Below are positions 1 through 9,123 of a stretch of DNA of 64,000 nt, in pieces. Origin of the DNA: Serratia grimesii NBRC 13537 (lineage in GTDB: Bacteria > Pseudomonadota > Gammaproteobacteria > Enterobacterales > Enterobacteriaceae); assembly GCF_001590905.1 (NCBI RefSeq), contig NZ_BCTT01000007.1, positions 62,001-126,000 of the forward strand. The letters run 5' to 3'. The translations under genes were made by a program, and so were the position numbers. The notes beneath the pieces were generated by a model, which was not told where the DNA came from, made no database searches, and saw only the letters and a list, made by a program, of their open reading frames with translations. Numbering within the stretch: position 1 is the stretch's first letter; the number at the start of each line of letters is the position of its first letter.

Positions 1-516
1 AGCCAGTTTATTGTCGAAGTCTTTGCCCGATTGGCAGAAGTTCTCGTAGGACGTATCCCCCAGCCCGAAGACCGCAAATGCAGTCTCGTTAAGCTTGGGC
101 GCTTTCTTTGAGAACAAGAATTTGTGCAGTGCCACCGCCTCTTCCGCTGGCTCGCCTTCGCCCTGCGTGGAGGCGACGATCACCAACAAACGTTCTTGAG
201 CAATCTGCTTGAATTTGTAGTCCCCGGCGTTCACCAGGGTGACACTCAATTTGGCAGCCAATAGATCGTCACGCAGCTGTTCTGCCAGACGGCGCGCATT
301 GCCGGTCTGTGACGCGGAAATCAGCGTGATACTGGCGGCGGCGGAAGCCACCGGCGCAATAGTTACGGCGCCAGGCTGTTGATTAACCATTCCCCAGAAA
401 TAACCTGACAGCCACGCCAGCTGCGTTGGTGAATATTCACCAATCGTCGCCTGCAGGCGCGCCAGCTGTTCGGGCGTCAGCGGGAGCAAAGATGTTGGAG
501 GAGCCTGAGTCGTCAT
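1..516 (-). CDS. cysJ: Sulfite reductase flavoprotein alpha subunit, N-terminal part (cut by window start)
   Basis: Only the first 172 codons are present; the gene runs out of the window at base 1. CysJ carries FAD and FMN and passes electrons from NADPH to the CysI hemoprotein, which reduces sulfite to sulfide in cytoplasmic cysteine synthesis. The visible part holds the N-terminal linker and the flavodoxin-like FMN domain, with the phosphate-binding motif SASQTGNA near residue 68, the STQGEGEP stretch and [11 protein letters not shown], all as in enterobacterial CysJ. The start is the ATG at 516, about 12 bases after an AGGAAA ribosome site. The downstream partners cysI and cysH would lie to the left of the window. 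Confidence 0.97.
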   Translation of the reverse strand, partial: MTTQAPPTSLLPLTPEQLARLQATIGEYSPTQLAWLSGYFWGMVNQQPGAVTIAPVASAAASITLISASQTGNARRLAEQLRDDLLAAKLSVTLVNAGDYKFKQIAQERLLVIVASTQGEGEPAEEAVALHKFLFSKKAPKLNETAFAVFGLGDTSYENFCQSGKDFDNKLA

Positions 517-953
517 TGCTGTACTTATTTCCTATACTTGGCACCTATCCAGCCAGGTGCTCGCCAGTGTCAGTCGCTGTCTTTTCGTTCAGTCTGCGGT
601 CCTGAAAAGATCAGGAGAGTTTGTAAGGTTACCCAGCAGATTAGCAACGATTAAATAAGGGATAGCAATAAATAATAACTAAAATGACTAAGCTGTTTTT
701 CTGGTAAGCCATAACGGTTAAAGCGTTAAAGAAGGATTTTTATCCATCTGAAAATAAAGCTCTTTTTTTGAAGATTATTGAATGAATCGCATTTACCACT
801 CATTACTCCAATCGATAGGTCGTACTCATACCAAACAAAAAAAGTGTTAACCCAACTTTTTCAACGGTACCTGTAGACTAAAGCGGTATAAATGGCAAGC
901 AAGCGCCGTTTCCGGTAAACTTCGGCGGTTTTTGAGTCAATGAGGCCGTAATA
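517..953. promoter_or_regulatory. cysJ/queD divergent intergenic region
   Basis: 437 bases separate the divergent cysJ and queD genes. The part near 630-720 is AT-rich and lies where the CysB-controlled cysJ promoter would be expected, but I cannot assign the CysB site or a convincing -35/-10 pair by eye. The cysJ leader contains a small inverted repeat (CACCTGGC/GCCAGGTG region, about 541-561). No open reading frame here looks like a gene. Confidence 0.4.
904..933 (+). terminator. Possible hairpin with T-run in the queD leader
   Basis: CGCCG (904-908) can pair with CGGCG (923-927), followed by GTTTTT just 20 bases before the queD start. The shape is that of a weak intrinsic terminator or attenuator. 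The stem is only five pairs with a 14-base loop, so it may be chance. Confidence 0.25.
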
Positions 954-1313
954 ATGGCAACCACGCTGTTTAAAGATTTTCAGTTTGAAGCCGCACACCG
1001 CTTGCCGAATGTCGCGGAGGGCCATAAATGCGGCCGTCTGCACGGGCATTCGTTTATGGTGCGTCTGGAAGTGACCGGTGAAGTGGATGCACACACCGGT
1101 TGGGTGATGGATTTCGCCGAGCTTAAAGCCGTGTTCTCCCCGATCTGGGAGCGCCTGGATCACAACTATCTCAATGATATTCCAGGATTGGAAAATCCCA
1201 CCAGCGAAGTTCTCGCCGCCTGGATTTGGCAGCAGCTCAAACCTCAGTTGCCGGAACTGACTGCGGTAATGGTGAAAGAAACCTGTACTGCGGGATGCGT
1301 GTATAAAGGTTAA
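954..1313 (+). CDS. queD: 6-carboxy-5,6,7,8-tetrahydropterin synthase
   Basis: This 119-residue protein catalyses the second step of 7-deazaguanine (queuosine precursor) synthesis, making 6-carboxytetrahydropterin from dihydroneopterin triphosphate in the cytoplasm. It matches E. coli QueD along its whole length. Zinc-ligand histidines are seen in FEAAHRLP and in HGHS (about residues 10-31), the catalytic cysteine in [11 protein letters not shown], and the C-terminal KETCTAGC segment is conserved. A TGAGG ribosome site lies nine bases before the ATG. Its product feeds QueE, encoded convergently about 135 bases away with an ERIC repeat between. Confidence 0.97.
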   Translation: MATTLFKDFQFEAAHRLPNVAEGHKCGRLHGHSFMVRLEVTGEVDAHTGWVMDFAELKAVFSPIWERLDHNYLNDIPGLENPTSEVLAAWIWQQLKPQLPELTAVMVKETCTAGCVYKG

Positions 1314-1315
1314 AG

Positions 1316-1437
1316 TACCCTTCATCTTTCAAGCTGCAGCGTTATTGGCTGCGTGCAGTCCCCCAAGTCACTTACCTTAGTAAGCTCCTGGGTTCTCGCA
1401 CTTGCCGCCAAGCTGCAGTTTGAAAGCTATTAGGTAT
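1316..1437. repeat. ERIC element (about 122 bp)
   Basis: The segment begins three bases after the queD stop and is an imperfect palindrome. Its ends (TACCCTTCATCTTTCAAGC and the inverted GCTGCAGTTTGAAAGC...GGTAT) and centre (CAAGTCACTTAC...GTAAGCTCCTGGG) match the ERIC consensus in reverse orientation. It fills the convergent queD/queE gap, where a transcribed ERIC would fold into a long hairpin at both 3' ends. Confidence 0.88.
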
Positions 1438-1448
1438 GACTCAAGACA

Positions 1449-2120
1449 CTAAGCGATATTCAGATATTTATGGGTCTGCATCGACAGGCGCCAGTTGCGC
1501 GCTATGCAGGTTTCAATGCACAGGCGAGTCGCCTCTTCCTTCTGACTTATCGGCTGTAACGCAATAATCCGCGGTTTCTCATCGTGCAGCGTTGCCAGCA
1601 GCGCATCCAGTGCTTCAATATCACGCTCGCGTCCAACCGGGTGCTTCACTTCATCTGCACGTTGCAAAGCCTGGCTCAACACCTTCATGCCACCGCGCAT
1701 ATTCACTTTGGGTGAAACCGTTACCCAGGTTTTCGCTGAACACTGAATCTCGTGAGTGCCGCTGGTTTCAATCTGGCAACCGTAGCCATTATCTTCCAGC
1801 AACTCTGTTAGTGGGGTCAGATCGTAAATGCAAGGCTCCCCGCCCGTTATCACCACGTGGCGAGCGGTATAACCTTGTTGACGAATGACTGCCAACAACT
1901 GCTCAGCGCTGGCGCTGCCCCAAGCATCACTCTCTTCGGTTTTCACCAGAATCCGTTGCATATCAACTTCCCGATTGGCTTCCTTTTCCCAGGTATGTTT
2001 GGTATCGCACCAGCTGCATCCCACCGGGCAGCCCTGCAGGCGGATAAAAATAGCCGGAACACCGGTGAAAAAGCCTTCGCCCTGCAAGGTTTGGAACATT
2101 TCATTAATCGGGTACTGCAT
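1449..2120 (-). CDS. queE: 7-carboxy-7-deazaguanine synthase (radical SAM)
   Basis: The 223-residue protein converts 6-carboxytetrahydropterin to 7-carboxy-7-deazaguanine using S-adenosylmethionine and a 4Fe-4S cluster. The cluster-binding cysteines are in CPVGCSWCDTKHTWEK (about residues 31-46), and the SAM-binding TGGEP motif follows near residue 118. Length and N-terminus (MQYPINEMFQTLQGEG) fit enterobacterial QueE. It works directly after QueD, although the two genes are convergent here and not in an operon. The C-terminal half is well conserved (QTHKYLNI). Confidence 0.97.
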   Translation of the reverse strand: MQYPINEMFQTLQGEGFFTGVPAIFIRLQGCPVGCSWCDTKHTWEKEANREVDMQRILVKTEESDAWGSASAEQLLAVIRQQGYTARHVVITGGEPCIYDLTPLTELLEDNGYGCQIETSGTHEIQCSAKTWVTVSPKVNMRGGMKVLSQALQRADEVKHPVGRERDIEALDALLATLHDEKPRIIALQPISQKEEATRLCIETCIARNWRLSMQTHKYLNIA

Positions 2121-2443
2121 CGGTTTCTCAATCTGGAAAGGTAAAAAGGGATTATCGCAGATTCCTGCCCGGCGACCAAACGGGCGAAATTGTATTAAAT
2201 TTTATCCTCCTCGCCCTAGCCAGCTTATCTGACCGGCTATCCACTTCATTTACTTCACTTACTCAGCAATCCTTTTGCGCTGACGGTGTAATCTGCTTCG
2301 CAAAAACAACATTTATTTAACGTATAAGATAAATATATTTGACATAAACCGCTCGCACGCAGATGTATATACAGGCAAGCACAAGTCGGACGCCAGTTCC
2401 GGCGGTTAATTCATCACAATCACATCTGCGTTTAGAGGGTGCC
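2121..2443. other. queE/MFS transporter divergent intergenic region
   Basis: 323 bases between divergent genes. The half next to the transporter is AT-rich and contains a TTGACA hexamer at 2339-2344 and the palindrome TGTATATACA at 2364-2373 (annotated separately). No small gene was seen. An upstream ATG at 2363 lies inside the palindrome and is unlikely to be a translation start. Confidence 0.5.
2339..2373 (+). promoter_or_regulatory. Candidate promoter and GntR/HutC-type palindrome before the MFS gene
   Basis: TTGACA (2339-2344) is followed after 17 bases by a weak -10 candidate GATGTA (2362-2367). The perfect palindrome TGTATATACA (2364-2373) overlaps that -10. Sites of the form TGTA-N-TACA are bound by GntR-family repressors including HutC, so repression from this site is an inference from position and sequence form. 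The -10 match is poor. Confidence 0.4.
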
Positions 2444-3790
2444 ATGGCTCATTCCACCGAGTTAAATATTCAGCAAGCCATCGACGACAGCAAATTCTCG
2501 CTGTTTCACTGGACCTTGATCATTTTGGGATTCCTGATCCTTGCCATTGATGGCTTTGACACTGCGGCAATGGGGTATATCGCCCCTTCAGTCGCCAAAG
2601 ACTGGGGCATTGTGAAACAGGATCTCGGCCCGGTGCTCAGCGCCGCACTGCTGGGTCTGTCCCTTGGCGCACTGGTCGCCGGCCCCATTTCCGATCGTAT
2701 TGGTCGCAAGAGAGTATTGGTGTTTTCATGCCTGTTTTTCGGTCTTTCGAGCCTGGCGACGGCCTATGCCGGTTCACTCAATAGCCTGACGCTATGGCGA
2801 TTTCTGACCGGTTTGGGGCTGGGGGCAGCTATGCCAAACGCCATCACACTGATTTCTGAATATGCACCACAGCGCTGCCGCTCATTAGCGATTAACACCA
2901 TGTACTGTGGTTTCCCGTTGGGTGCCGCAGGCGGCGGTGCGATTTCGTCGTGGCTTATCCCGGCCTACGGTTGGCATAGCGTGCTACTTCTGGGTGCGAT
3001 CGCGCCGTTGGTACTGACGGTGCTACTGATTCTGTTCCTGCCGGAATCGGTGAAATACATGGTCAATCGTGGCAAAGACACCATTAAAATCAAACGCATT
3101 GCCCAACGCTTTGTCAGCCAGGATCTCGACAAGGTGACACGCTTCTCTCTGTATGAGGAAAAACTGGCACAGTCAAAAACCAGTGTTGGCCTCTTGTTCA
3201 CCCGACCTTACCTGACTGGCACATTGATGCTGTGGCTGACTTACTTTATGGGCCTGGTGATCTATTACGTGTTGCTGAGTTGGATGCCTATCCTGATGCA
3301 GGGACTGGGCTATCAGTTGGAGCAGTCGGCGATCCTGACCTCGCTGTTCACCTTCGGCGGCACCCTTGGCATTCTGGTGGCCGGCTGGCTGATGGATCGC
3401 TGGAACGCCCATAAGGTGGTATCGAGCGGCTTTGTGATTACCGCACTGCTGATCGTGGCGATGGCCACCGAGGACAGCCATATCGTGCTGCTGGGCACCT
3501 TTATCTTCCTGATGGGGATTACCATGAACGGCGCGCAGTCCGGCTTGCAAACGCTGGCAGCCACTTTTTATCCGACCCACAGCCGCGCCACAGGCATTGC
3601 CTGGATGCAAGGGATTGGCCGCTTTGGCGGTGTAGCGGGTACCATGATGGGGGCGCAACTACTGGCCATGCAGTGGGAAGTACAGAGTATTTTGATGTTC
3701 CTGTGTGTACCTGCACTGATCGCGGCTATCGCCACAGTATTCAAAATGACCCGCCGGGCGGTGTTACAGCCTGCTGACAAACCCGCATAA
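2444..3790 (+). CDS. MFS transporter, aromatic acid:H+ symporter (AAHS/PcaK-like) family
   Basis: A 448-residue inner-membrane secondary transporter with about 12 hydrophobic segments. The early DGFDTAAMGYIAPS motif (near residue 40) is the hallmark of the AAHS family, which imports benzoate-like acids with protons, and GPISDRIGRKRV is the MFS loop 2-3 signature. I chose the ATG at 2444 because it has an AGAGGGT ribosome site and gives the usual family length; the in-frame ATG at 2363 would lie in a palindromic operator. The substrate is unknown. Its position beside hutUH and a hut-like palindrome upstream make an imidazole acid such as urocanate conceivable, but this is inference. Confidence 0.85.
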   Translation: MAHSTELNIQQAIDDSKFSLFHWTLIILGFLILAIDGFDTAAMGYIAPSVAKDWGIVKQDLGPVLSAALLGLSLGALVAGPISDRIGRKRVLVFSCLFFGLSSLATAYAGSLNSLTLWRFLTGLGLGAAMPNAITLISEYAPQRCRSLAINTMYCGFPLGAAGGGAISSWLIPAYGWHSVLLLGAIAPLVLTVLLILFLPESVKYMVNRGKDTIKIKRIAQRFVSQDLDKVTRFSLYEEKLAQSKTSVGLLFTRPYLTGTLMLWLTYFMGLVIYYVLLSWMPILMQGLGYQLEQSAILTSLFTFGGTLGILVAGWLMDRWNAHKVVSSGFVITALLIVAMATEDSHIVLLGTFIFLMGITMNGAQSGLQTLAATFYPTHSRATGIAWMQGIGRFGGVAGTMMGAQLLAMQWEVQSILMFLCVPALIAAIATVFKMTRRAVLQPADKPA

Positions 3791-3862
3791 AGGTTAACTA
3801 TTCGGGGCGCAGCATGCAGTGCCCCTACCAACAAACAACAGAGCACTATGTCAACGCTCTCG

Positions 3863-3888
3863 CGCCCGCCCTCTGGCGGGCGTTTTGC
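3863..3888 (+). terminator. Intrinsic terminator after the MFS gene
   Basis: A perfect 8-bp stem CGCCCGCC/GGCGGGCG with a CTCT loop is followed by TTTTGCTT. It ends the single-gene MFS transcript before the hut operon. Confidence 0.85.
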
Positions 3889-4114
3889 TTGCAGCGATAG
3901 GACTTTTTTATCACTCGCCCTAACTTGTAATAGGTATGTAAAATTATTGTGATTAGGCGCTCAAAATTGACCCATTTTTAATTCATTTTTGTTGAATAGC
4001 TCACTGTTCTTCCGCGCCTCACTAATGAGATTAACGTCAATAAAATCATTATCACATTGATTACAAACAAAAATAACTTTCTCTTATGCCATTTTCAGCA
4101 TTCACTGGTCGGTG

Positions 4115-4143
4115 TTGCATATGCTTGTACATACAAGTATATG
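4115..4143 (+). promoter_or_regulatory. hutU promoter with HutC-type operator
   Basis: TTGCAT (4115-4120) and TATATG (4138-4143) are spaced 17 bases apart. The inverted repeat CTTGTA-CA-TACAAG (4124-4137) fills the spacer, extended to ATGCTTGT...ACAAGTAT at 4121-4140. It closely resembles the HutC operator described for Klebsiella hut operons, where urocanate releases the repressor. A repressor bound here would block polymerase directly. hutC itself is not in the window. Confidence 0.75.
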
Positions 4144-4229
4144 TTAATAAAACCTACCCATTGTTATGGCGTGGTGATTTACCCGACCGCACCATGGGAT
4201 CTGCACCGATACTGTTTGAGGAAAATGCT

Positions 4230-5921
4230 GTGACTGCAAATAACAAAGTTCGCAATGTCGATGTACGCGCGCCACGCGGCACAAAATTAAATGCAAAAAG
4301 CTGGCTGACCGAAGCGCCGTTGCGCATGCTGATGAACAACCTCGATCCGGAAGTCGCGGAAAACCCACATGAGCTGGTGGTATACGGCGGCATTGGCCGC
4401 GCCGCGCGCGACTGGGACTGCTACGACAAAATTGTCGCGACCCTGAAAACCCTGGAAGATGACGAAACCCTGCTGGTCCAGTCAGGCAAGCCTGTCGGGG
4501 TCTTCAAAACTCACAGCAACGCACCACGCGTACTGATCGCCAACTCCAACCTGGTCCCACACTGGGCGACCTGGGAACATTTTAACGAACTGGATGCCAA
4601 GGGCCTGGCCATGTACGGCCAGATGACCGCAGGTAGCTGGATCTACATCGGCAGCCAAGGCATCGTCCAGGGTACTTACGAAACCTTCGTGGAAGCAGGT
4701 CGCCAGCATTATGACGGCAGCCTGCAAGGCCGCTGGGTGCTGACCGCCGGCTTGGGTGGCATGGGTGGCGCACAGCCGCTGGCTGCCACGCTGGCAGGCG
4801 CTTGCTCGCTGAACATTGAATGCCAGCAAAGCCGCATCGATTTCCGCCTGAAAACCCGCTATGTCGATGAGCAAGCTACAGATCTGGACGACGCACTGGC
4901 CCGCATCAAGAAATACACCGCCGAAGGCAAAGCCATCTCCATCGCTTTGTGCGGTAACGCAGCAGACATTCTACCGGAACTGGTTCGCCGCGGTGTACGC
5001 CCAGATATGGTCACCGACCAAACCAGCGCCCATGACCCACTGAACGGCTACCTGCCAAAAGGCTGGAGCTGGGAAGAATACCGCCAGCGCGCCCAAAGCG
5101 AGCCTGCGCAAGTGGTCACCGCCGCTAAGCAATCTATGGCTGAACACGTAGAAGCTATGCTGGCCTTCCAGAAAATGGGCGTGCCAACCTTCGACTACGG
5201 CAACAACATTCGCCAAATGGCGAAAGAAATGGGCGTCAACAACGCCTTTGATTTCCCAGGCTTCGTCCCTGCTTACATTCGCCCACTGTTCTGTCGCGGC
5301 ATTGGTCCATTCCGTTGGGCTGCGCTGTCTGGTGATCCACAGGACATCTACAAAACTGACGCGATGGTTAAAGAGCTGATCCCAGATGACGAGCACTTGC
5401 ACCGCTGGCTGGATATGGCGCGCGAGCGTATCAGCTTCCAGGGCCTGCCGGCACGTATTTGCTGGGTTGGTTTGGGCCAACGCGCCAAGCTGGGTTTGGC
5501 CTTCAACGAAATGGTACGCAGCGGCGAACTGTCAGCACCTATCGTGATTGGTCGTGACCATCTGGACTCTGGTTCAGTTGCCAGCCCGAACCGCGAAACA
5601 GAATCGATGAAAGATGGCTCAGATGCCGTATCTGACTGGCCACTACTCAACGCCCTGTTGAATACTGCCAGCGGCGCAACCTGGGTTTCTCTGCACCATG
5701 GCGGCGGCGTCGGCATGGGCTTCTCACAGCATTCCGGTATGGTTATCGTTTGTGATGGCACCGATGAAGCCGCCGAACGTATCGCCCGCGTATTGCATAA
5801 TGACCCGGCTACCGGCGTGATGCGCCATGCTGATGCCGGCTACGACATCGCCATTGAATGCGCCCGCGAGCAAGGTTTGAACCTGCCGATGGTGGCTGCG
5901 ACTCAAGGAGACAAAGCATGA
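4230..5921 (+). CDS. hutU: Urocanate hydratase (urocanase)
   Basis: The protein (563 residues from the GTG at 4230) hydrates urocanate to 4-imidazolone-5-propionate with tightly bound NAD+, the second step of histidine degradation. It matches HutU over its full length, including [11 protein letters not shown] near the N-terminus, the NAD-binding [12 protein letters not shown] segment, and the [10 protein letters not shown] region containing the conserved cysteine. The GTG start has GAGG about 9 bases upstream and gives the usual family length; longer in-frame starts at 4086 and 4197 would extend into or past the operator. The stop overlaps the hutH ATG by four bases, indicating translational coupling. 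Confidence 0.95.
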   Translation: MTANNKVRNVDVRAPRGTKLNAKSWLTEAPLRMLMNNLDPEVAENPHELVVYGGIGRAARDWDCYDKIVATLKTLEDDETLLVQSGKPVGVFKTHSNAPRVLIANSNLVPHWATWEHFNELDAKGLAMYGQMTAGSWIYIGSQGIVQGTYETFVEAGRQHYDGSLQGRWVLTAGLGGMGGAQPLAATLAGACSLNIECQQSRIDFRLKTRYVDEQATDLDDALARIKKYTAEGKAISIALCGNAADILPELVRRGVRPDMVTDQTSAHDPLNGYLPKGWSWEEYRQRAQSEPAQVVTAAKQSMAEHVEAMLAFQKMGVPTFDYGNNIRQMAKEMGVNNAFDFPGFVPAYIRPLFCRGIGPFRWAALSGDPQDIYKTDAMVKELIPDDEHLHRWLDMARERISFQGLPARICWVGLGQRAKLGLAFNEMVRSGELSAPIVIGRDHLDSGSVASPNRETESMKDGSDAVSDWPLLNALLNTASGATWVSLHHGGGVGMGFSQHSGMVIVCDGTDEAAERIARVLHNDPATGVMRHADAGYDIAIECAREQGLNLPMVAATQGDKA

Positions 5922-7453
5922 AAGCGCTGACTATCCGCCCTGGCCAACTGACACTGGCGCAACTACGTGAAATTTATCAACACCCGGTCACCCTGACTCT
6001 GGACGACAATGCCTACGCAGATATCCAGAAAAGCGTCGCCTGCGTTGAACGTATCGTTGAGGAAAACCGTACCACTTACGGTATTAACACCGGTTTCGGC
6101 CTGCTGGCGTCCACCCGTATCGCCCGTGAAGACCTGGAAGATTTGCAGCGCTCGATCGTGTTGTCACATGCCGCTGGCGTTGGTGCGCCAACCGACGACA
6201 ATCTGGTGCGCCTCATTATGGTGCTGAAAATCAATAGCCTGTCGCGCGGCTTCTCCGGCATCCGTCTGGAAGTCATTCAGGCGCTGATGGCACTGGTCAA
6301 CGCCGAAGTCTATCCACACATCCCACTCAAAGGTTCCGTGGGCGCCTCCGGCGACCTGGCACCGCTGGCGCACATGAGTCTGGTGCTGCTGGGTGAAGGC
6401 AAAGCCCGTTATCAGGGTGAATGGCTACCGGCTACTGAAGCGCTGGCCAAAGCGGGCCTGAAGCCACTGACGCTGGCGGCCAAAGAAGGTCTGGCGCTGC
6501 TGAACGGTACTCAGGTTTCCGCCGCCTTTGCTCTGCGCGGCCTGTTTGACGTGGAAGACTTGTACGCCGCAGCAACGGTCACCGGTAGCCTGACGGTGGA
6601 AGCCGCTCTGGGCTCACGCAGCCCGTTTGATGCGCGCATTCATGCCGTTCGCGGTCAACGTGGTCAGATCGACGCCGCCGCCGCTTACCGCCATCTGCTG
6701 GGCGAACGTAGCGAAGTATCTGATTCACACCGCAACTGTGAGAAAGTGCAGGATCCGTACTCCCTGCGCTGCCAACCTCAGGTGATGGGCGCCTGCCTGA
6801 CGCAAATTCGCCAGGCCGCCGAAGTACTGGAAATTGAAGCCAACGCAGTGTCCGACAACCCACTGGTATTTGCAGACCAGGGCGACGTGCTGTCCGGCGG
6901 TAACTTCCATGCCGAACCGGTCGCGATGGCCGCTGACAACCTGGCGCTGGCGTTTGCCGAAATCGGCTCGCTGTCTGAACGCCGCATCTCATTAATGATG
7001 GATAAACACATGTCACAACTGCCACCATTCCTGGTGGACAACGGCGGTGTGAACTCCGGCTTTATGATTGCTCAGGTGACCGCCGCGGCGCTGACCAGCG
7101 AAAACAAAGCGCTGGCGCATCCGGCAAGCGTCGACAGTATCCCGACGTCTGCCAACCAGGAAGATCATGTGTCCATGGCACCGGCTGCCGGTCGCCGCCT
7201 GTGGGAGATGGCAGATAACGTTCGCGGCATTCTGGCCGTCGAATGGCTGGCGGCTTGCCAGGGGCTGGATTTACGTAAAGGTCTAAAAACCACAGAAAGT
7301 CTGGAGCAGGCGCGCCACGTATTACGTGAGCAGGTCAGTTACTACGACAAGGATCGTTTCTTCGCCCCCGACATTGAAGCCGCCAGCCTGCTGTTGGCAG
7401 CCGGTCATCTGACCTCATTGATGCCTGCAGCACTGCTGCCTAGCCAGGCATAA
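5918..7453 (+). CDS. hutH: Histidine ammonia-lyase (histidase)
   Basis: A 511-residue enzyme that removes ammonia from L-histidine to give urocanate. The autocatalytic MIO cofactor forms from Ala143-Ser144-Gly145 in [15 protein letters not shown]. Other active-site features of the family are present: the tyrosine of [28 protein letters not shown] and [11 protein letters not shown]. The ATG at 5918 overlaps the hutU stop (ATGA), so the two enzymes are co-translated. It should be induced with hutU from the 4115-4143 promoter. The intact triad contrasts with the paralogue at 11876. Confidence 0.97.
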   Translation: MKALTIRPGQLTLAQLREIYQHPVTLTLDDNAYADIQKSVACVERIVEENRTTYGINTGFGLLASTRIAREDLEDLQRSIVLSHAAGVGAPTDDNLVRLIMVLKINSLSRGFSGIRLEVIQALMALVNAEVYPHIPLKGSVGASGDLAPLAHMSLVLLGEGKARYQGEWLPATEALAKAGLKPLTLAAKEGLALLNGTQVSAAFALRGLFDVEDLYAAATVTGSLTVEAALGSRSPFDARIHAVRGQRGQIDAAAAYRHLLGERSEVSDSHRNCEKVQDPYSLRCQPQVMGACLTQIRQAAEVLEIEANAVSDNPLVFADQGDVLSGGNFHAEPVAMAADNLALAFAEIGSLSERRISLMMDKHMSQLPPFLVDNGGVNSGFMIAQVTAAALTSENKALAHPASVDSIPTSANQEDHVSMAPAAGRRLWEMADNVRGILAVEWLAACQGLDLRKGLKTTESLEQARHVLREQVSYYDKDRFFAPDIEAASLLLAAGHLTSLMPAALLPSQA

Positions 7454-7462
7454 ATACCACCT

Positions 7463-7589
7463 TATACCCTAAATAATTGGGGTTGCATCGAGGCAGCAAG
7501 TTTGTAAGTCCTCAGGCGCATAGATAACTATGTGACTGAGGCCTACAAACGCAACCAACAAAGATGCAGCTTCATACATGAAGGGAATG
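7463..7589. repeat. ERIC element (about 127 bp) between hutH and hutT
   Basis: The repeat starts with TATACCCTAAATAATT, contains the core CTCAGGCGCATAGATAACTATGTGACTGAGG (7513 region; inner arms TCCTCAGGCGCATAG and CTATGTGACTGAGG) and ends in GAAGGGAATG, in the forward ERIC orientation and with the canonical length. Transcribed from the hut promoter, it would form a long hairpin between hutH and the permease gene and could affect how much message reaches the transporter genes. Confidence 0.88.
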
Positions 7590-7679
7590 CCACGCAGTTT
7601 GTTCTGTCCCTCCGGGTGCGTTCCACCCGGTGCGGATAGCGCGTGCCTGCTCTGCCGTAAAAACGTGACGGGAAGCAAC

Positions 7680-9071
7680 ATGCATAACGAAAAAACACAA
7701 CTCAGACGCGGACTAAACGCGCGACATATCCGCTTTATGGCGCTCGGCTCAGCCATCGGTACCGGTCTGTTCTACGGCTCTGCCGGAGCAATCCAACTGG
7801 CCGGTCCGGCAGTACTACTGGCCTATCTGGTAGGCGGTGCCGCCGTATTTATGGTGATGCGTGCACTGGGTGAAATGGCGGTGCATCAGCCGGTGTCCGG
7901 TTCCTTCGGCCACTACGCCAGTCACTACCTTGGCCCGTTGGCCGGTTTCCTCACCGGCTGGACCTATACCTTCGAAATGGTGATTGTTGCCCTGGCGGAC
8001 GTGACCGCCTTCGGCATCTATATGGGGCTGTGGTTCCCGGACGTCGCCCAATGGGTGTGGGTGCTCAGCATCATCATGTTTATCGGTGCGCTCAATCTGT
8101 GCAGCGTGAAAGTGTTCGGCGAAATGGAGTTCTGGCTGTCGCTGATCAAGGTGGCAGCCATTGTGGCGATGATCATCGGTGGCGCCGCAGTGATGTTGTT
8201 TGGTTTTGGCCAGACGCAGCACGCTACCGGCATCAGCAATCTGTGGGCACACGGCGGCTTTATGCCTAACGGCATCGGCGGCGTGGTCGCTTCATTGGCG
8301 GTCGTGATGTTCGCCTTTGGCGGCATCGAAATCATTGGTATCACGGCCAGCGAGGCAAAAGATCCTGCGAAAGTGTTACCAAAGGCCATTAATGCCGTGC
8401 CGATTCGTATTCTGCTGTTCTATGTACTGACGCTGCTGGTGTTGATGGCTATCTATCCGTGGAACAGCATCGGCCAAAACGGAAGCCCGTTTGTTGAGAT
8501 CTTCAGCAATCTGGGTATCAGCTCTGCCGCCAACGTCCTGAACGTGGTGGTGATCACCGCCGCCATCTCCGCCATTAACAGCGACATCTTCGGTGCAGGT
8601 CGCATGATGTACGGCATGGCGCAGGATGGCCAGGCGCCAAAAAGCTTCTCTAAACTGACGTCCAGTGGCGTGCCCTGGATGACGGTGTTGGTGATGTCAG
8701 TCGCCCTGCTGTTGGGTGTGGTACTCAACTATCTGATCCCAAAACAGGTCTTTATGATCATCGCCTCCATCGCGACCTTCGCCACTGTCTGGGTATGGTT
8801 GATGATCCTACTGTCTCAGATAGCCATGCGCCGCACGCTGTCACCGCAAGAGGTCAGTCAGCTGAGCTTCCCAGTGCCATGGTGGCCAGTCGCCCCCGCG
8901 CTGGCGACAATATTTATGCTGTTCGTCATCGGTCTGCTCGGCTACTTCGAAGACAGCCGCATCGCCCTGTACGTTGGGCTGGTGTGGGTGGCATTCCTTA
9001 CTTTGGCTTACTGGTTGTGGGTACGTAAAAAAGGCGGGGGTTCACCCGTCACGACCTCACCACAGTATTAA
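7680..9071 (+). CDS. hutT: Amino acid permease, APC family (HutT/ProY-like, probable histidine uptake)
   Basis: A 463-residue inner-membrane permease with about 12 transmembrane segments. The N-terminal [27 protein letters not shown] is typical of the amino acid transporter branch that includes HutT, ProY and HisP-like permeases. The ATG at 7680 has GGGAAG upstream; earlier in-frame starts fall in or next to the ERIC repeat. Following hutH, it most plausibly imports histidine, but closely related family members carry proline or aromatic amino acids, so the gene name is by context. A 7-bp inverted repeat (9078-9098) without a T-run follows it. Confidence 0.8.
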   Translation: MHNEKTQLRRGLNARHIRFMALGSAIGTGLFYGSAGAIQLAGPAVLLAYLVGGAAVFMVMRALGEMAVHQPVSGSFGHYASHYLGPLAGFLTGWTYTFEMVIVALADVTAFGIYMGLWFPDVAQWVWVLSIIMFIGALNLCSVKVFGEMEFWLSLIKVAAIVAMIIGGAAVMLFGFGQTQHATGISNLWAHGGFMPNGIGGVVASLAVVMFAFGGIEIIGITASEAKDPAKVLPKAINAVPIRILLFYVLTLLVLMAIYPWNSIGQNGSPFVEIFSNLGISSAANVLNVVVITAAISAINSDIFGAGRMMYGMAQDGQAPKSFSKLTSSGVPWMTVLVMSVALLLGVVLNYLIPKQVFMIIASIATFATVWVWLMILLSQIAMRRTLSPQEVSQLSFPVPWWPVAPALATIFMLFVIGLLGYFEDSRIALYVGLVWVAFLTLAYWLWVRKKGGGSPVTTSPQY

Positions 9072-9077
9072 CCTCAT

Positions 9078-9098
9078 GAGCCCGCCGTTCCCGGGCTC
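9078..9098 (+). other. Small inverted repeat between hutT and hutX
   Basis: GAGCCCG (9078-9084) pairs with CGGGCTC (9092-9098), loop of seven bases, with no T-run after it. It could stabilise an upstream 3' end or set transcript ratios; it does not look like an efficient terminator. Confidence 0.5.
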
Positions 9099-9123
9099 TT
9101 CGTCATTAACGTGGAGTATCACC

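Larger units (their letters stand above)
3791..4229. other. MFS/hutU intergenic region
   Basis: 439 bases holding the transporter's terminator (3863-3888), then an AT-rich stretch, then the hutU promoter and operator (4115-4143). TATCACATTGATTACA (about 4050-4065) resembles a degraded CRP site (about 7 of 10 core bases), roughly 90 bases before the likely hutU transcript start; catabolite control of hut genes is known in enterobacteria, but the match is weak. No gene was seen. Confidence 0.45.

Noticed and set aside
600-953. preQ1 riboswitch before queD
   Set aside because: I looked for the compact H-type pseudoknot with its conserved A-rich tail and did not find it; only a weak hairpin is present.
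4086-4229. Upstream extension of hutU by 48 codons
   Set aside because: It would place coding sequence over the promoter/operator and adds residues absent from urocanases; the GTG at 4230 has a ribosome site.
8974-9123. Upstream extension of the hutX-like gene
   Set aside because: It would overlap hutT and hide the clear signal peptide that begins at 9124.
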